A stretch of DNA of 64,000 nucleotides. Origin: Symsagittifera roscoffensis (Eukaryota > Xenacoelomorpha > Acoela > Convolutidae). The translations under genes and the position numbers were made by a program. Under the pieces are notes generated by a model. That model saw nothing but the letters and a program-made list of their open reading frames with translations. It did no database searches and was not told where the DNA came from. The DNA lies in NCBI RefSeq assembly GCF_963678635.1, contig NC_087065.1, forward strand, positions 38,973,599-39,037,598. The letters run 5' to 3'. This document shows, piece by piece, positions 43,513-54,983 of the stretch (its first letter is position 1; every line of letters begins with the position of its first letter).

Positions 43513-44423
43513 AAGGGAACTGAAAGTTTTGGCTATTTTAAACTTTCGTGTCTGTTTTTTTTTGTCGGCTTCGTTCCCAAAGAAAGGCCCGACTTATTTT
43601 AGCATTTTGAAAGCTCTTTGTAAAAATTCTATTGGTGCAGGTAACTTAATTCCGGAGTTTCTTTTGTTATTTTTTGACAAAACTATTTGACAAAACAGGT
43701 TTTTTCAAGGTTAATGAACGTAGTGATAACTCTTATATAGGTCTTGGTGATTTTTTTTTTTCAGGAAACAGTCTTGAAATGCTCTAGTAACTACATACAT
43801 ATTAATGCATTTAGAAATTCATACATATTAATGCATTTATGAATGCTCTTAGATATATTTGCACTTTTTGAGTTCAATTCAAAATTATCCGCATAAAGTT
43901 ACGTAAATAGCACTCACCAAATACGAAGGTGGAAATGGCGATAAAAAACGTGAACAATTTCTAGTTTCGAAAGTGGAATTTGATTTTTAGATTTCCAGCG
44001 GAATGAAAACTTTATCTATTGATCCAGTTTTCTCAAGTTGGGTTTATCTTATGAGAAAAGGGCAATCATAAATTGTTTTAGTATTTCAAAGAGCTTTAAG
44101 GGCATCTTTTTTTTCTTTGAAATTCAACAAAGTCAGTCTTTGATTTTTTCAACAAAGTCAGTATTTTTTTCTATTTACTTGCATTCATTACTCTTTTCCA
44201 ACTGTCAGTTGGCTATGTTTTCATTTTTTGATTTGTCTTTTTATTTGAGTTTAATCATAGTCGTTCATTTTTGTATCGCATGCTTCGCCTCTGTGAAAAT
44301 CGTTCAGCCTCTGTCGTTGCTTTGAATTTACTCTTTTATTGCCCGAGGGGGGGGGGGGGGTGGTTGTCATTTTACTCCAGCCGTTCCCGCTTAAAGGTGC
44401 GGATGACATTGGAGAACCTCCGA

Positions 44424-44500
44424 CCGAGAATAAAACGGGATTGGACCCACGACCATCCTGTTAAGAGCGTGCGCTTTACTTATTCGGTTCCTGCCTCTCT
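44424..44500 (-). repeat. tRNA-derived SINE head
   Basis: On the minus strand GCGCACGCTCTTAACAGG is followed by GTGGGTCCAATCCCG (complement of 44435-44451), a good T-arm/B box. The A-box side (GAATAAGTAAAGC) is degenerate. Confidence 0.45.
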
Positions 44501-44546
44501 TTAACGCCAGTGGTAACATGGGATGTGAATTTAATTTACTTTCTAG

Positions 44547-44794
44547 GGTTCTTCGACGTAATTGAAGATAAGAAGCTGAAGATGCGATGGCGCAAGAGTA
44601 ACTGGCCACCTGAGCACTACAGCAACGTGGAAATTGCATTGAACGAGAGGAGTGAACAAAATGAGACCGATTTGAAGTTGGTCCAGACGCTGATTCCCTC
44701 CGACTTCTCGAACGAAAGCGAACTAACCAATGGATGGAAAAACATGTACTTCCAGCCGATGAAGCAAAGGCTGGCTCTTGGTTACCTACTCTAA
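44547..44794 (+). CDS. AHSA1: AHSA1, exon 2
   Basis: Rest of the C-terminal AHSA1 domain, which contacts the HSP90 N-domain. The first two bases complete the Gly codon split by the intron (G|GG), then FFDVIEDKKLKMRWRKSNWP, PEHYSNVEIAL, LVQTLIPSDF and GWKNMYFQPMKQRLALGY. K-x-x-M-R-W-R, N-W-P-x-x-H-Y-S and G-W-x-x-M-Y-F-x-P-M-K are the family's conserved blocks. The stop is the TAA at 44792. The frame is also open upstream of 44547, but that part is intron: it has no similarity and the acceptor TTTCTAG fits. A possible ATTAAA polyadenylation signal lies near 44926. Confidence 0.96.
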
Positions 44795-45065
44795 CGCTAG
44801 CTCCATAAATTGATGCTATCGACTTGCAGGATCATTATGAAATTGGATCGATGAAGTTAAAACCAAAACGGACTCAGAAACTATCTGTTTCAATAGTGTC
44901 CGATTTGATCGATCAACTAACTGATCATTAAATTAATGTTACACGACATGACTTAAATGTAATTTTGCTTGGACAATTCATTTTTCACAATTCATCCTTT
45001 TCAATCAAAATGTCCATATTGAAGGCATCGTGACTAGCTATACTCTTATGAAGGCAGTTCATAAT

Positions 45066-46850
45066 TACACTTGCGATTAGCAAGCGTTATCAAACTGGAA
45101 TATAGACTTTTTTCTAGTTAACCAGTTTAACAAAATCAGTTGCATCATTTCAATTTCAGCTGGCATTATCAATTTCATGAAAATTCAAATGCAGCTTACA
45201 TGCTCAATTTCATGAAAATTCAAATTTAACTACTGGGTGGGTTCTAGTTACTACAGGGGAGTTTCAGGGGGACTCGAAACTTTAAATAAAATTTTCTTAC
45301 AAAACGGTTTTTTTTCGGCTCAACTAGTGTCTGCTCAAATATTGTCGGCCTTTTTTACGCTTCGTAAGTTTTGTTCAGTTGCAATTTTAAATGTCTTATT
45401 TGGTATGTGTGCTAGGAATTCCTGTTTGATAGAAATAGGTTTTATGAAAATGTATGAGGTTGGGTTTTTTATTTCACTTTTTTGAGACGCTTTGTGTAAA
45501 ATTTCTCAGAAACTCTACTGATTTTCAAAAAAGGGGTATCCATAGTAGGATAGCCTGCACCCTTGTGTGACTGCATACCACCCTGGTCTTTTTTGCTTTA
45601 ACCTTTCATCTACAGCATTCGAAAAAGTCAGAGGGGAATAATTGACCGATATTTTTGATTTTTTTTTCCTTTTCTCAAAAACTAACCTACCAAATCTGAG
45701 ATTTTTGCTTAAATGATATTTGTGTAAATGAATTTCCCCTGCGGGGGGGGGGGGGGGGCTTATAATTGACCGATAGTTTTGATTTTTTCCTTTTCTCAAA
45801 AACCAAGCAAATCTGAGATTTTTGCTCAAATGAATTGTGAGGATTTAAAAAGCTACCCTCCATAAGCGGCTACGGCCAAATTTTTTTCACAAATAAGATA
45901 ATAAATGTTTTTGACTTTCCAAAAAACTAACCTCCCAAACCCGAGGTTGTGGGTCCAATGAAAACAAAGCATAAAAGGAAGCTCCCCTAAATTAGTGTCC
46001 ACTCACAAAATTTTTGTGAGTGGACACAAAGTTATTGTGCTCAGAAAAGTCAGTTTATAAATTTTTAAGCGTTTTTGTTTCATGTTTTGTGAGTTTTACC
46101 GAAAAATGCTTTCTTATACTTGGGATTTTGTGCTCAATTACAGAACGAGTTGTGGGAAGCTCCTTTGTATAACCGACTACGCCCAACCTTTTTTGACACA
46201 AAAAATTGTGGCCCTCGGAAAAGTCAAAACTTTCCACCGTTTCTTTTGAAACTTTTTTCGAGAGCTGACCTGCCAAATCTGGGTTTATGGGTTCGATCAA
46301 AATTGAAGGTTGGGTAAGTTTCTTTCGCACAAGTGACTGCGACCTTTTTTGGACTTTTCTAGATAACTATCCTGGCATTTTGATATCATAGGTTTAATCG
46401 ACAAACCAGGTTGTTGCAAGCTTACTTTAATAACTCTTTTCGCCCAAATTCTTTTAGAAGAAGTTATTGCCTTTAAAAAGTAGAAAGTTTTGAAACTTTG
46501 ACCGTTTTATGGGAGTGTTTTTTTTCCTACTTCACTCGGAAATTACCATGCCGATTCTCAGGTTAATTAATTAATCGAGAAGCACAATTTTGGGAATCTT
46601 GTCTGCTTTAAGGGCCACGAACTGATTTTAGCAGTAAAAAAAAATTACGGGTTTTGGAATATCAAGTTTTTGAGCTGTGAACATTTTTTTTGAATCTTTT
46701 GATTTTTCTCAAAAACTACCCTATCAAATCTGAAATGAAAAGTTCAATCGAAAGAAGTGGCTGCGTGGTTTTTTCCAATAAAGCGGCTACTCTTCAAAAA
46801 AAATTTCGTTATTTTATTCGGTCGATAAAGCTTTTTTGTTTGTTATTCAA
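45066..46850. repeat. Repeat element R, copy 2 (downstream of AHSA1)
   Basis: Diverged copy of 41391-43080. The tandem part (45650-46760) is longer, about eight units with TTTTCTCAAAAACTAACC, CAAATCTGAGATTTTTGC, TCAAT and GCGGCTACGCCC blocks. Contains a run of 16 G (45743-45758), a direct duplication of TTTCATGAAAATTCAAAT (about 45173 and 45212), and a perfect palindrome at 45995-46027. Confidence 0.75.
45995..46027. repeat. Perfect palindrome, 16-bp arms
   Basis: GTGTCCACTCACAAAA, one central T, TTTTGTGAGTGGACAC. It sits inside one unit of the tandem part of repeat R copy 2. Confidence 0.95.
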
Positions 46851-47180
46851 AAGACATATTTAAAGCATTTCTGCATTTCAAATATCCTTTTTTTATGTAT
46901 TTTTGTTGGTTTGAAATCTATCAACTCCGGTTCTGCGTAATTTCTGTTTTTTTTTTGTTTAGTAGGCTTCAAAGAATTCCGGTGTACATCTAATCGGCGT
47001 AGTGGCATTATATTGCGTCGTTGATTGAGCCAAACAAGTTTCTAATGAGTGAGTCTTTTGGTGGTCTGTTTTTTCTTCAAACTTCCTGCCTTTGTTATTG
47101 ATTCTTAAATTTTGTTTCCTAAAGGGTGGGAAGCCCTGCTTTGCTGCTGTGTATAAATTTGAACCAACAGCCATAATCGG
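46851..47180. other. Spacer, no gene
   Basis: No supported feature. Confidence 0.4.
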
Positions 47181-47396
47181 CCAACATAATCATTTTGAGC
47201 ATGTCTGGAGTTTGCGCTCACGTTTTATTCGAAATTTGTTCTTAATATGCCTATACGTAAACTCCAAAATTTTAAAGCTCTTTTTAAAAAGATTTTTTTT
47301 TTTCAAAAATTTGGAGTTGACGTAGAGGCATATTAAGAACATATTTCGGATAAAACGTGAGCTTAAACTGCAGACATCTGTATGATTACAATGTTC
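47181..47396. repeat. Long inverted repeat, about 100-bp arms
   Basis: Left arm 47181-47280, right arm 47300-47396, about 20 bp apart. Core GCTCACGTTTTAT-CGAAAT-TGTTCTTAATATGCCT is paired with few mismatches, as is TAATCAT...ATGTCTG at the outer ends. The two short open frames here (47092-47325 plus, 47190-47414 minus) read the same peptides (FIRNLFLICLYVNSK / FIRNMFLICLYVNSK) because they are the two arms. No flanking target-site duplication could be fixed, so it may be a MITE or a fold-back duplication. Confidence 0.9.
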
Positions 47397-48202
47397 CTTT
47401 AGACTAAAGAACACAGTTTTTTTTTCAAGAAAAAGTCTAAAAACTTGTTCATGCTCGATTTTGATTTTTCCCGGTTTGACTTATGATTTAAAGTTCAGTG
47501 CATTTCCATTGTTAAAAGGAAGGCAAACTCCACTATCGAACAACCAAAGTGCGCAGGTCACGAAAAACGTCGCCGACTTTCAATTTCGAAAATAGATGTT
47601 AAATCTTTAGGTTTCTTTTTGGATCTTCAAGAATTGTTTGTTTTTTCGACAAGAAAATTCTATTGTTTGCCGCGCTGCTTTTCCTAAAACTGACAGTATA
47701 GAGAACTAAAATAAAATTTTTGGGTTGATCGTCCGACGAAAGATATTGTTAAATAGTACCAAAGTTAAAGCTCTTCGATTGACCAGGAAGTCAGCCAAAA
47801 ACGAGTGTCGTAAAACAGTATAATGAGGACCGATGGATTTTGCCTCCCTTTTAAATATTTCCCCGTTTAAATTTTATTGAAGGTGAAACCTAACACTAAA
47901 ATTATCTACTTTCAAAATCAGAGATAATAATAATAATAATAATAATTGTAGTTCCTGCAAATCGCAGAGGAGCTATCAGTAGGCCTTAATAGTCCTGTCG
48001 AGTATAGTCCATTTGTATTATCTCCCCACATTCCAGACTGTGTATTTTGTTGAGCGAAGCTCTTTTTTGCGACTCAAGGCCGTTTTTGTGCGTCTAGAAT
48101 TTTCACGTGGTACCACTATTGCAGCCAAACTTGGTCAGGTTGTGGTAGACCTGAAGCTAGAGGTCAAGTGAGAGCTCGTCCTCACACACTATCATTGCCA
48201 TG
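47397..48202. other. Intergenic with (AAT)n microsatellite
   Basis: No gene. About eight AAT units at 47924-47946. 48100-48202 may be the body of the minus-strand SINE next to it. Confidence 0.5.
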
Positions 48203-48272
48203 GCATGGGATCGATTACACGATCTGACGATTCTTAAGTGAACGCCTTACCACTATGCTAAGTGCCCCCACC
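48203..48272 (-). repeat. tRNA-derived SINE head
   Basis: The minus strand reads GGGGGCACTTAGCATAGTGG then TAAGGCG, a fine A box (TAGCATAGTGG), and GTAATCGATCCC about 35 bp on as a B box. This is the best tRNA-like segment in the window, but the acceptor stem is not closed and CCATGGCAATG follows in place of a tRNA end. Confidence 0.6.
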
Positions 48273-49290
48273 GTTTTGGTTTAAATGGATATACCAAAAT
48301 GGATTGATATTCACCTGTGAAGAACCTCAGAAAATTAGAGCCTTGGTTTTTTTAAAAACTTTTGTTGCAAATTTTCATTTTTTATTCCTTCTAAAAAGTT
48401 CCTTTTAGCAGCATGTTTGTTTGCCAATTGAAACGCAAATTTTGCTTTCTGTGTCAAAAATGCGATGGGGCAAAAATTGAAGCTTGACTTTGTTTCAAAA
48501 ATAGTTTTTTATAGATTTTCTAGCGGAAAAAAAATTGTCTCTCCACATCAAGACATGTTTGCGAAAAATTTTGCTAAAAAAATTCTTGATATTCAAAAGT
48601 ATTTTTATGATTTTAAGCAAAATGAAATTCTACAGTTGCCAGGGATAAGTTCTGCTAAAGCTAAATGTTTCCATTGTTGATACTCAAAGTGAATAAAGAA
48701 CGTTCTGAGCTACATCAAAATGGCAAAATACAATTTTTGGGATAAATTGTTCTTCCACGACTTACTTGAGCCTTATTTCTGCGATGAGAGACTAAGAAGT
48801 TCGACTTTTCAATTTTTTTGACATGGGTGAATTTATTATAACAAGAGTTTCAGCTAACTGGCTGTGGGCTTTATATATGTCGGCTTATTTACCATTTTTT
48901 CCTTAAAATGTCCGGAAGTTTTTTTGATATCGATAAGACTGTCACCAAATTTTGAATGACCATCGTCAACATTACTGGGTTCTCTTCGAAAAACTTGAAT
49001 AAATTTTCAAAAATGTTTTTTATTTTTTGTTTGTTTTTACACTTCTTGGCCCACCATGATCCGTGCTCGTTGCTTGAGGGTGAGGCAACATTACCCAGCC
49101 CCGAAAATTGCATGTAGTTCTTAAGCAGGGGCACAACAGCGGTTCGCCGTGATGAGCTGTACAGCTCGTATGTTGGTCCTATCCCTCGTGGATAAATGAT
49201 CTTAATTCTTGCGTCAATTGTAACATTGTTCAAAATTCTGTTCGCTAATTTTTTGGTGCTTTCATCCTATAATTGTTGAATCGCAAGAGG
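48273..49290. other. Intergenic, no supported gene
   Basis: The minus frame 48889-49233 (114 codons) and the plus frame 48465-48680 have no domain I recognise and no splice context. Confidence 0.4.
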
Positions 49291-49313
49291 TGCGAAGCTC
49301 AGCTTCGATTCAG
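49291..49313. repeat. Short hairpin TGCGAAGCTCAGCTTCG
   Basis: Same family as 43312 and 54961. CGAAGCT-CAGCTTCG pairs fully. Confidence 0.7.
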
Positions 49314-51862
49314 TGTTAAAATTTTTGTCGAGTCCTCTTTCTGATGTCAATTAAGTCGGTAGTTTCCGATAATTGCTGATATTTTTTTAGTATAGTGAGC
49401 GGTGCAGATAATTGAAGCAAGCATAGAGTTTATTAGATCAAAGTAAACAACATCATATCGAACAATTTAATTTATGTTGGTAGATTTGAAGCGGGCGTAG
49501 AATCCTGGAATTTCATTAGATCAAAGTATCCATATCCAACAAAAGAAATGTTGGAGCGATAATTAAAAACGAGTAGTTCGATTGAGGTTTTCTGGGGTAC
49601 ACCCACAATGCTACTATTTTAATTCTAAATTTTCATTTTCTGAAAGTATTTTGGTTTTCCAACCCCTTTTTTAGGGTTAAACTTTGGACCCGGGTGTTTA
49701 TCTCACTTTGGAATGACGTCGTACAAACAGGATTGTACAAGCAGGAGCGATCGTTTTTTAGGGTTGCCCTTGTGTTCTAAGGGTTTCTCGTATAACCCTA
49801 CCAACAAAGACGATAGTTCTACTTAAAGAATGGAAACGAAATTTGTTCTAGGGATTTTGAACGCATAAATTCGTAGCAGCAGTTGCAAGCTTAGCTCTAA
49901 TCAATTTTGACATATACCTGGCGCATACTTCATTGAGGCACTTTTTTCAGTATTAAGGCACCCTTTTCAGTATTAAGAAAGCGAGGAGTACTACACCAAG
50001 GGTTTCATTTGCCCCCATTTTTTCCTATGTTAAGTTAAACATACACATAACTTATGATTTAGGTTAAGCCTACAAAATCTATGCGCTAATAATTCCGCCA
50101 AATCCCATTCGGACAGCCAGACAGAAAAAAAACTTCAGATGTGTCGGGGGAAGTATCTTGATTTTTTAAGCCCTCTAAATTGTTTCTCTAAAATGAAAAA
50201 AAAATTCAACATTTACTCGAAAAAATCTGGATAAAGATTGAATTTAGTCTATTGTATCTTGAGCGCAAACCTTTCAGTTGTCGACCAGAAAGAAAAACAT
50301 ATTGAATTATGTATACTATGTGAAAAATTGACTCCATAAAAACAAACTTTTTTTGCGGAAGGCTCTAAAAAAACAACTGCTTCTACGAATAATGGTAGAT
50401 AAGGCGGACCAAAGAAAAATTCTAGCCCAATATCAATTCAGCTAGGATATCATTGAAAAGTAAAAAATTGTATTCTTAAGTTTCACGGAGCAAACATTTC
50501 TGAAACCAAAATCATTGATAAGCATAACGCAACAAAAAGGAATTGATTTTACGTTTGACAAATTACCGATACTCACCTGCTTAAGATTAAATACTTAGTT
50601 GAGACAGTACTTGGTTGCTGAAAACATTTTTATTTTATGCTCACTTGGCCTTACAAATAAATGTCAATCCATCTTGGACCTTAGTGGTTTACTTTGGTCA
50701 ATCCATCTAGGACCTTAGGGACTAGTTTAAGGTTTCGCATCTTTCAACAGCCATTTGAACAGGAATGCTAACAATTGACGACCCTTTCTATGGCGTGGTT
50801 GGACGAAGATGTAGACTAGATTTGAAGAGCGACTGGACATCCCATTCTAAATTTGGCGAAGAAAATGGACGTTTTGTATACAGGAATCATCCGAAAAAAT
50901 TTGCACCTGTGCTTCACCCGCTTAGCCGAAACTCGCTTAACCGAAAATACAGGTTTGATAGTAATCACTTAGATGGCTCAAAAGAGTAAAAAGTTAGACG
51001 TATCCGTATCAAAAAATTATAATAAATGAAATGCTCACTAATGTGCGGGTGTCGTTACTTCAAAACTACATGCTCTGAAAGTTTTTAGAGTTTGAGTGAA
51101 CTATTTTTGTGGAGTTTATCTGTTTGTACTTGTTAACTTTTATTGATTGCCGACTTGAGTTTGCGTAAAGTAACTGGAACCATTTTTGAACTAACTGGTT
51201 GCTACTTGGCTCATTTGGGTGCGTCTGGCCAAAAAGACAAATCACTGTTGTTAAAAGCTGTAACGATAGGCGAACAAGTTCAAGAAATCGGAAGAAAATA
51301 TGACCCTCAAAGAACTATTGCTGCTAGAGGCTGTCATCAGCGGCCTTTGGGTGAAAAAAGAAATATTTGAGTCCCACAAAAAAGTAAAACGAAAAGTATT
51401 TGAGTTTCTCAAAAAATGAAAGAATTTTTAAAATTCGAATTGCTATCTGTTTTTTTTCTCAAAAAATGTTTTTTCTTTCAAATACGGGCCTGTATTGAAG
51501 ACCAGAGCTTGCGGGTGATCCTGGGCAGAGTCGAAAACCTTTACTGATTTTAATGTTTTACCGTAATATAAATGCAAAATCTATTTTGAGTAGAGTTGGA
51601 ACCGGGTCCGGGCGTTTTACGGGTGAGGCTCGGGCTTCATTTTTAGGATCAGCAATCGGGCCGGGCTGGGCTCGGGCCCGACTTTCAAAAGATTTTTTAC
51701 CTTTCACACTTCACTTCACACCTTTTGAAACTTCACTTCAAACCTGGTAAGGATTCCGTTCACACCTTCTGAAACTGCACTTCACACCTGTTGAGGCTGC
51801 CGTTCACACGATAAGCGCTTCTTTTACACCTTTTAACGGTACTAGTTGACTTTTTTGGCCAC
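49314..51862. other. Intergenic, no convincing gene
   Basis: Frames 50765-50989 and 51143-51370 are open and slightly less AT-rich, but they have no splice sites in phase, no domain and no paralogue in the window. 51590-51690 is an unusual G/C-rich patch (GGGCCGGGCTGGGCTCGGGC). Confidence 0.4.
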
Positions 51863-52513
51863 TCATTGATTATACGAGAGGAAACCACAGAGAAAGATGG
51901 TACAAAAAGTCTTCATTGTGAGTTTTTTCATATCTCTGGAGCCATAATAATTTCGTCTATGTTCTGGCTTCATCTCGACATTTGTCCCAATCATCACTTT
52001 AAAACGTTTTTTCGCGTTCTTCCACACGCACTCAACCTCATTGGTATGCACTTCTTTAACAGGATCGACAAAATTCGCGTGTATTGACTTCGAAAACAAC
52101 CACGAATGTGTTTGTATGTTTTGACTTATTCATCTATTTGGACAATTACCCCAGGGCCATCTAAAGAAACAGGATGGCTGACAAGATAATTTGAGCAAAT
52201 GTCCCTCATATAACTGTTCCATTGAATAGCTCTGACTTGGCAATAGCCAGCAACTCTTTAGCAGTGCCCACAGACACCTCCTGTGCCCATAGATAGGCAA
52301 ATAAAATAAAGTCCTTACTTTGTGATGCTCCAGATAGCTACCCTTGACTGTGAATTCCTTTTCGCCTTGTGAGTCGGGCAACCATTCACATCCGTCCTTC
52401 ATCCACAAACTCGGCAAGAAGGTGCGCAAGATCGCAGTACTCGTTTTTCGCGAAGGATATCCAATGCATTTTTGGAAATTAGTAAAGAGCTGCAAAATAT
52501 CGGCCAACCGCAT
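51863..52513 (-). pseudogene. Merlin/IS1595-like transposase, broken
   Basis: Two minus-strand frames in different phase. 52130-52513 contains FTVKGSYLEHHKVRTLFYLP, the K-G-S-x-x-E-x-x-K segment that precedes a hydrophobic helix in IS1016/Merlin transposases. 51863-52099 contains NFVDPVKEVHTNEVECVWKN, the hallmark H-T-N-x-x-E-x-x-W of the ISXO2-like DDE domain, with Glu23 of that frame the likely last catalytic acid. The middle of the domain, with the two Asp residues, is missing or shifted. An intact relative cuts and pastes a DNA transposon. Terminal inverted repeats were not found. Confidence 0.6.
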
Positions 52514-52576
52514 TTTGCGAGAGAACAGATCTAGATAGTGTAGAAAACAGGCCTAATTCAGTACTAACTCAGGTCT

Positions 52577-52648
52577 ACCTAGTGTAGTGGGTACGAATGC
52601 GACTATCAACAAAATGGCGTGGGTTCATATGACGTTCTATGCTGGATT
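52577..52648 (+). repeat. tRNA-derived SINE head
   Basis: TAGTGTAGTGG (52580-52590) is a perfect A box, and GGGTTCATATGAC (52621-52633) a slightly altered B box about 40 bp on. Confidence 0.55.
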
Positions 52649-53816
52649 TTTTTCAAGCAATAGGCGGGGCCTATATAAACTAGTTTTGTCACAGGACCAA
52701 ACAGGTAAACTAGTCCTCAGTATTCTCATAGTCATAAATAAATATCACTGAGAGTTAGTTTCACCAATATGCACTATTCTTAGAGGGTAACAAGTTCCCT
52801 AGCTACCCTCCTTACGAATCCGAGCTTTTTAAAATCACCGGGTATGAACCCTTCCAAAGATTACATCATAGGATCCACAGTGCTAAAAGTATTGTGGCGG
52901 TTACCATTCATGGCAACTTCGGGAAAGCCCATTTTCCACAAATAGCTTTCTCAACATCAGGGGATCTGTAGAACACAGTCCCCTGTTTCTGGTCTCCACT
53001 AGCACAGAAAGTTGTACCAAAAGTCGACTCTTTCCGAGGACACGCGAGACAACTAATGGTACTTGGTCTGGTGGCTTTCAAGGCCGGATCCAGCCGGGGC
53101 ATGCGCAACACAAAAATTTCGAGCGACCCCCAAGGCTTGCGTTTGCCGAAGCAAGGCTCCCCAAGGTTCGCACTTACGTCTTTGAGCACTGGGCAATGCG
53201 GCGTGTGACGTTTGCAGAAATGGCCTCGTTTGATGAACCGTCGGTGACATATTGGAAGCACGTGATCCAATACATCGCGCAGGTAATAGGAAGTACAAAT
53301 ACCTGCCCGACAGCCCAAAAGCTCAGACCAAATCCCCAGGATACACCGGTGTAGATCCGATTACTGCGGACCCTACCGCAAAGGACTACACCACTCGAGG
53401 AGGTGTCACACTAACGTATCCCATACTTTTTGTTTGGAAATTATTTTTCACTAAAAACGGGCCTGTGCCGGGCCTGGACTTGAAATTTTTGTTCTCCAAC
53501 TGAATTCAATTAGTTTTTTTTTATAAAAGGGGAACATTTTTTAGAGCTGGTTCACCTCCAGGAAGAAAAAACTTGAAGTCTGTCTTTTTTTTTATTTATG
53601 AACTTTGTCATAACAAAGAACGTGACAGCGGGCTATGCTACTATCAAATGAAACTTCAGTAGATGTTTTTAGAGCTGTCGATTTTGAATAAATGATGTCT
53701 TGTCTGCTTGATTTTTGATATCTGGTTACATTCATTTCAATAGATTGTCATCATGATAATTTTCAGAAATCTTTTCCTTATGCTACTATGAACGCTCGTC
53801 CAGGCCCTTCTGCCAA
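52649..53816. other. Mobile-element-like G/C-richer stretch, no gene assigned
   Basis: Minus frames 52908-53318 and 53053-53298 overlap in different phases and contain several Cys, but no family was recognised. The stretch is less AT-rich than its neighbours and ends near CGGGCCTGTGCCGGGCCTGG (53459-53478). ACGGGCCTG also occurs at 51484, so 51484-53478 may be one insertion that includes the transposase remnant. Confidence 0.35.
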
Positions 53817-53895
53817 AGAAAATTCAGCCAATTTAAAATTCAGACAATTCAGCCAAAAATTGGAAGACAATTCAGCCAGAGAGAATTCAGTCAAT
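53817..53895. repeat. Short repeats of AATTCAGCCA
   Basis: AATTCAGCCA or AATTCAGACA/AATTCAGTCA occurs five times within 80 bp (53820-53895), spaced by 12-24 bp. Confidence 0.75.
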
Positions 53896-54960
53896 AATAG
53901 TGACCACCGGCGACCGTAAACCGAGAAATAACTCAAAATCCGACCTTTTTTTCGAATCTAGCGTTTTGAAAAATAGCTTGAATTATCTCAGGCCGCCGAA
54001 TTTTCTGAATTTCAAATCGTCTTCGGCCAAATTGTCTGTGCGTCTAATGAAAGATCTTGGATCTATCGTTGTACTTAACTGTGCAATAAGAAATGGCGCT
54101 GCAAGCGGGTCAAGTATTTTGTTGAGTTGTTCTCCTTGTGATTTTGTTTTTTTCCTTGGTATTTACTGAGAAAATGTCAAAAAATTATCACCCTTCGTAA
54201 TAAAATTAAAAAGTTATTTACATTCATTTTACTTTTTGTAAAAAAAAAATGAAAGGTTATTCATGTTTTTTTTTCAATTTTATGGCTCTTAGATTGTCCA
54301 GCCTTTTTAATCGATTTTTTTTTATTTTTGGTTGTGCGAACGGCTGTGTGTATCATATTTTTCAAGGTTTATGCAATTTAGTTTGTTTTTTCGATTAACT
54401 TTTTTTTGTCAATAACTGACTTCTTTACACCAGCAAAGCTTTGTGTTATAGTTTGACCTCTCTTTTTTCAACCTAAGTCGCAAACATTGTTGCAAAAAAG
54501 TGTTCATTTTGCAAGTGATCGCTTTGATCAATAACCAGTTATTAAGTGCAGTCAATGCTGAAGATACTAACACAGACTATTATATTATACTATTATATAA
54601 CACAGACTATTATAATAGCACTTTAAATTAAAGGTATTATGAATCTGTAGCGTAGATTTAGGGAGCAGACCCACAACAAAATAAAAGGGTTTGAACCTGG
54701 GCAGAGTCGGATGTTTTTAATCAACTTTTTCGTACACTAGCTAAAATGCGTCCGCTCTTTAAATTGAGGCATTTTAGTTGGTAAAACTCTTTTTTTTTCT
54801 AACTGACTGGGGCTGCTAATGTGTTATAATTGGCGTGCATCACTTAACTAATAAGTAGACTCGTAACTGGCGTGCGTCAATTAAAAAATTTCGGTGACTA
54901 AAAGTTTTACACATTCAATTTTCCCCAGTAGCGTTATCGGTCATATTTTTGCTTGTGTAT
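53896..54960. other. Intergenic, no gene
   Basis: The plus frame 53900-54169 lacks motifs. CACAGACTATTAT is duplicated at 54571 and 54602, and GGCGTGCATCACTTAACTAA / GGCGTGCGTCAATTAA at 54832 and 54870. Confidence 0.4.
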
Positions 54961-54983
54961 GCGAAGTGCAACTTCGCCTCTGT
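54961..54983. repeat. Short hairpin GCGAAGTGCAACTTCGC
   Basis: GCGAAGT-GCA-ACTTCGC followed by CTCTGTG, as at 43312 (see finding). Confidence 0.75.

Larger units (their letters stand above)
41290..44546 (+). other. AHSA1 intron with repeat element inside
   Basis: GT-AG intron of 3257 bp: donor GTTAGTCATG, acceptor TTTAATTTACTTTCTAG with a good pyrimidine tract. It contains a repeat element (41391-43080), tRNA-like segments near 41512, 43439 and 44424, a hairpin GCGAAGCTCCGCTTCGC at 43312 and a run of 14 G at 44347-44360. No exon is expected between, as the joined protein is complete. Confidence 0.92.

Noticed and set aside
47092-47414. Two frames with the same peptide on opposite strands
   Set aside because: They are the two arms of one inverted repeat, not two related genes.
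48203-48272. Functional tRNA gene on the minus strand
   Set aside because: A and B boxes are good, but acceptor and anticodon stems do not close, and the sequence continues like a SINE body.
50765-51370. Possible small genes (50765-50989, 51143-51370)
   Set aside because: No domain, codon pattern or splice context; cannot be told from chance frames.
52908-53318. 136-codon Cys-containing minus frame as a gene
   Set aside because: No recognisable zinc finger spacing, an overlapping frame of similar length, and a mobile-element context; left unassigned.
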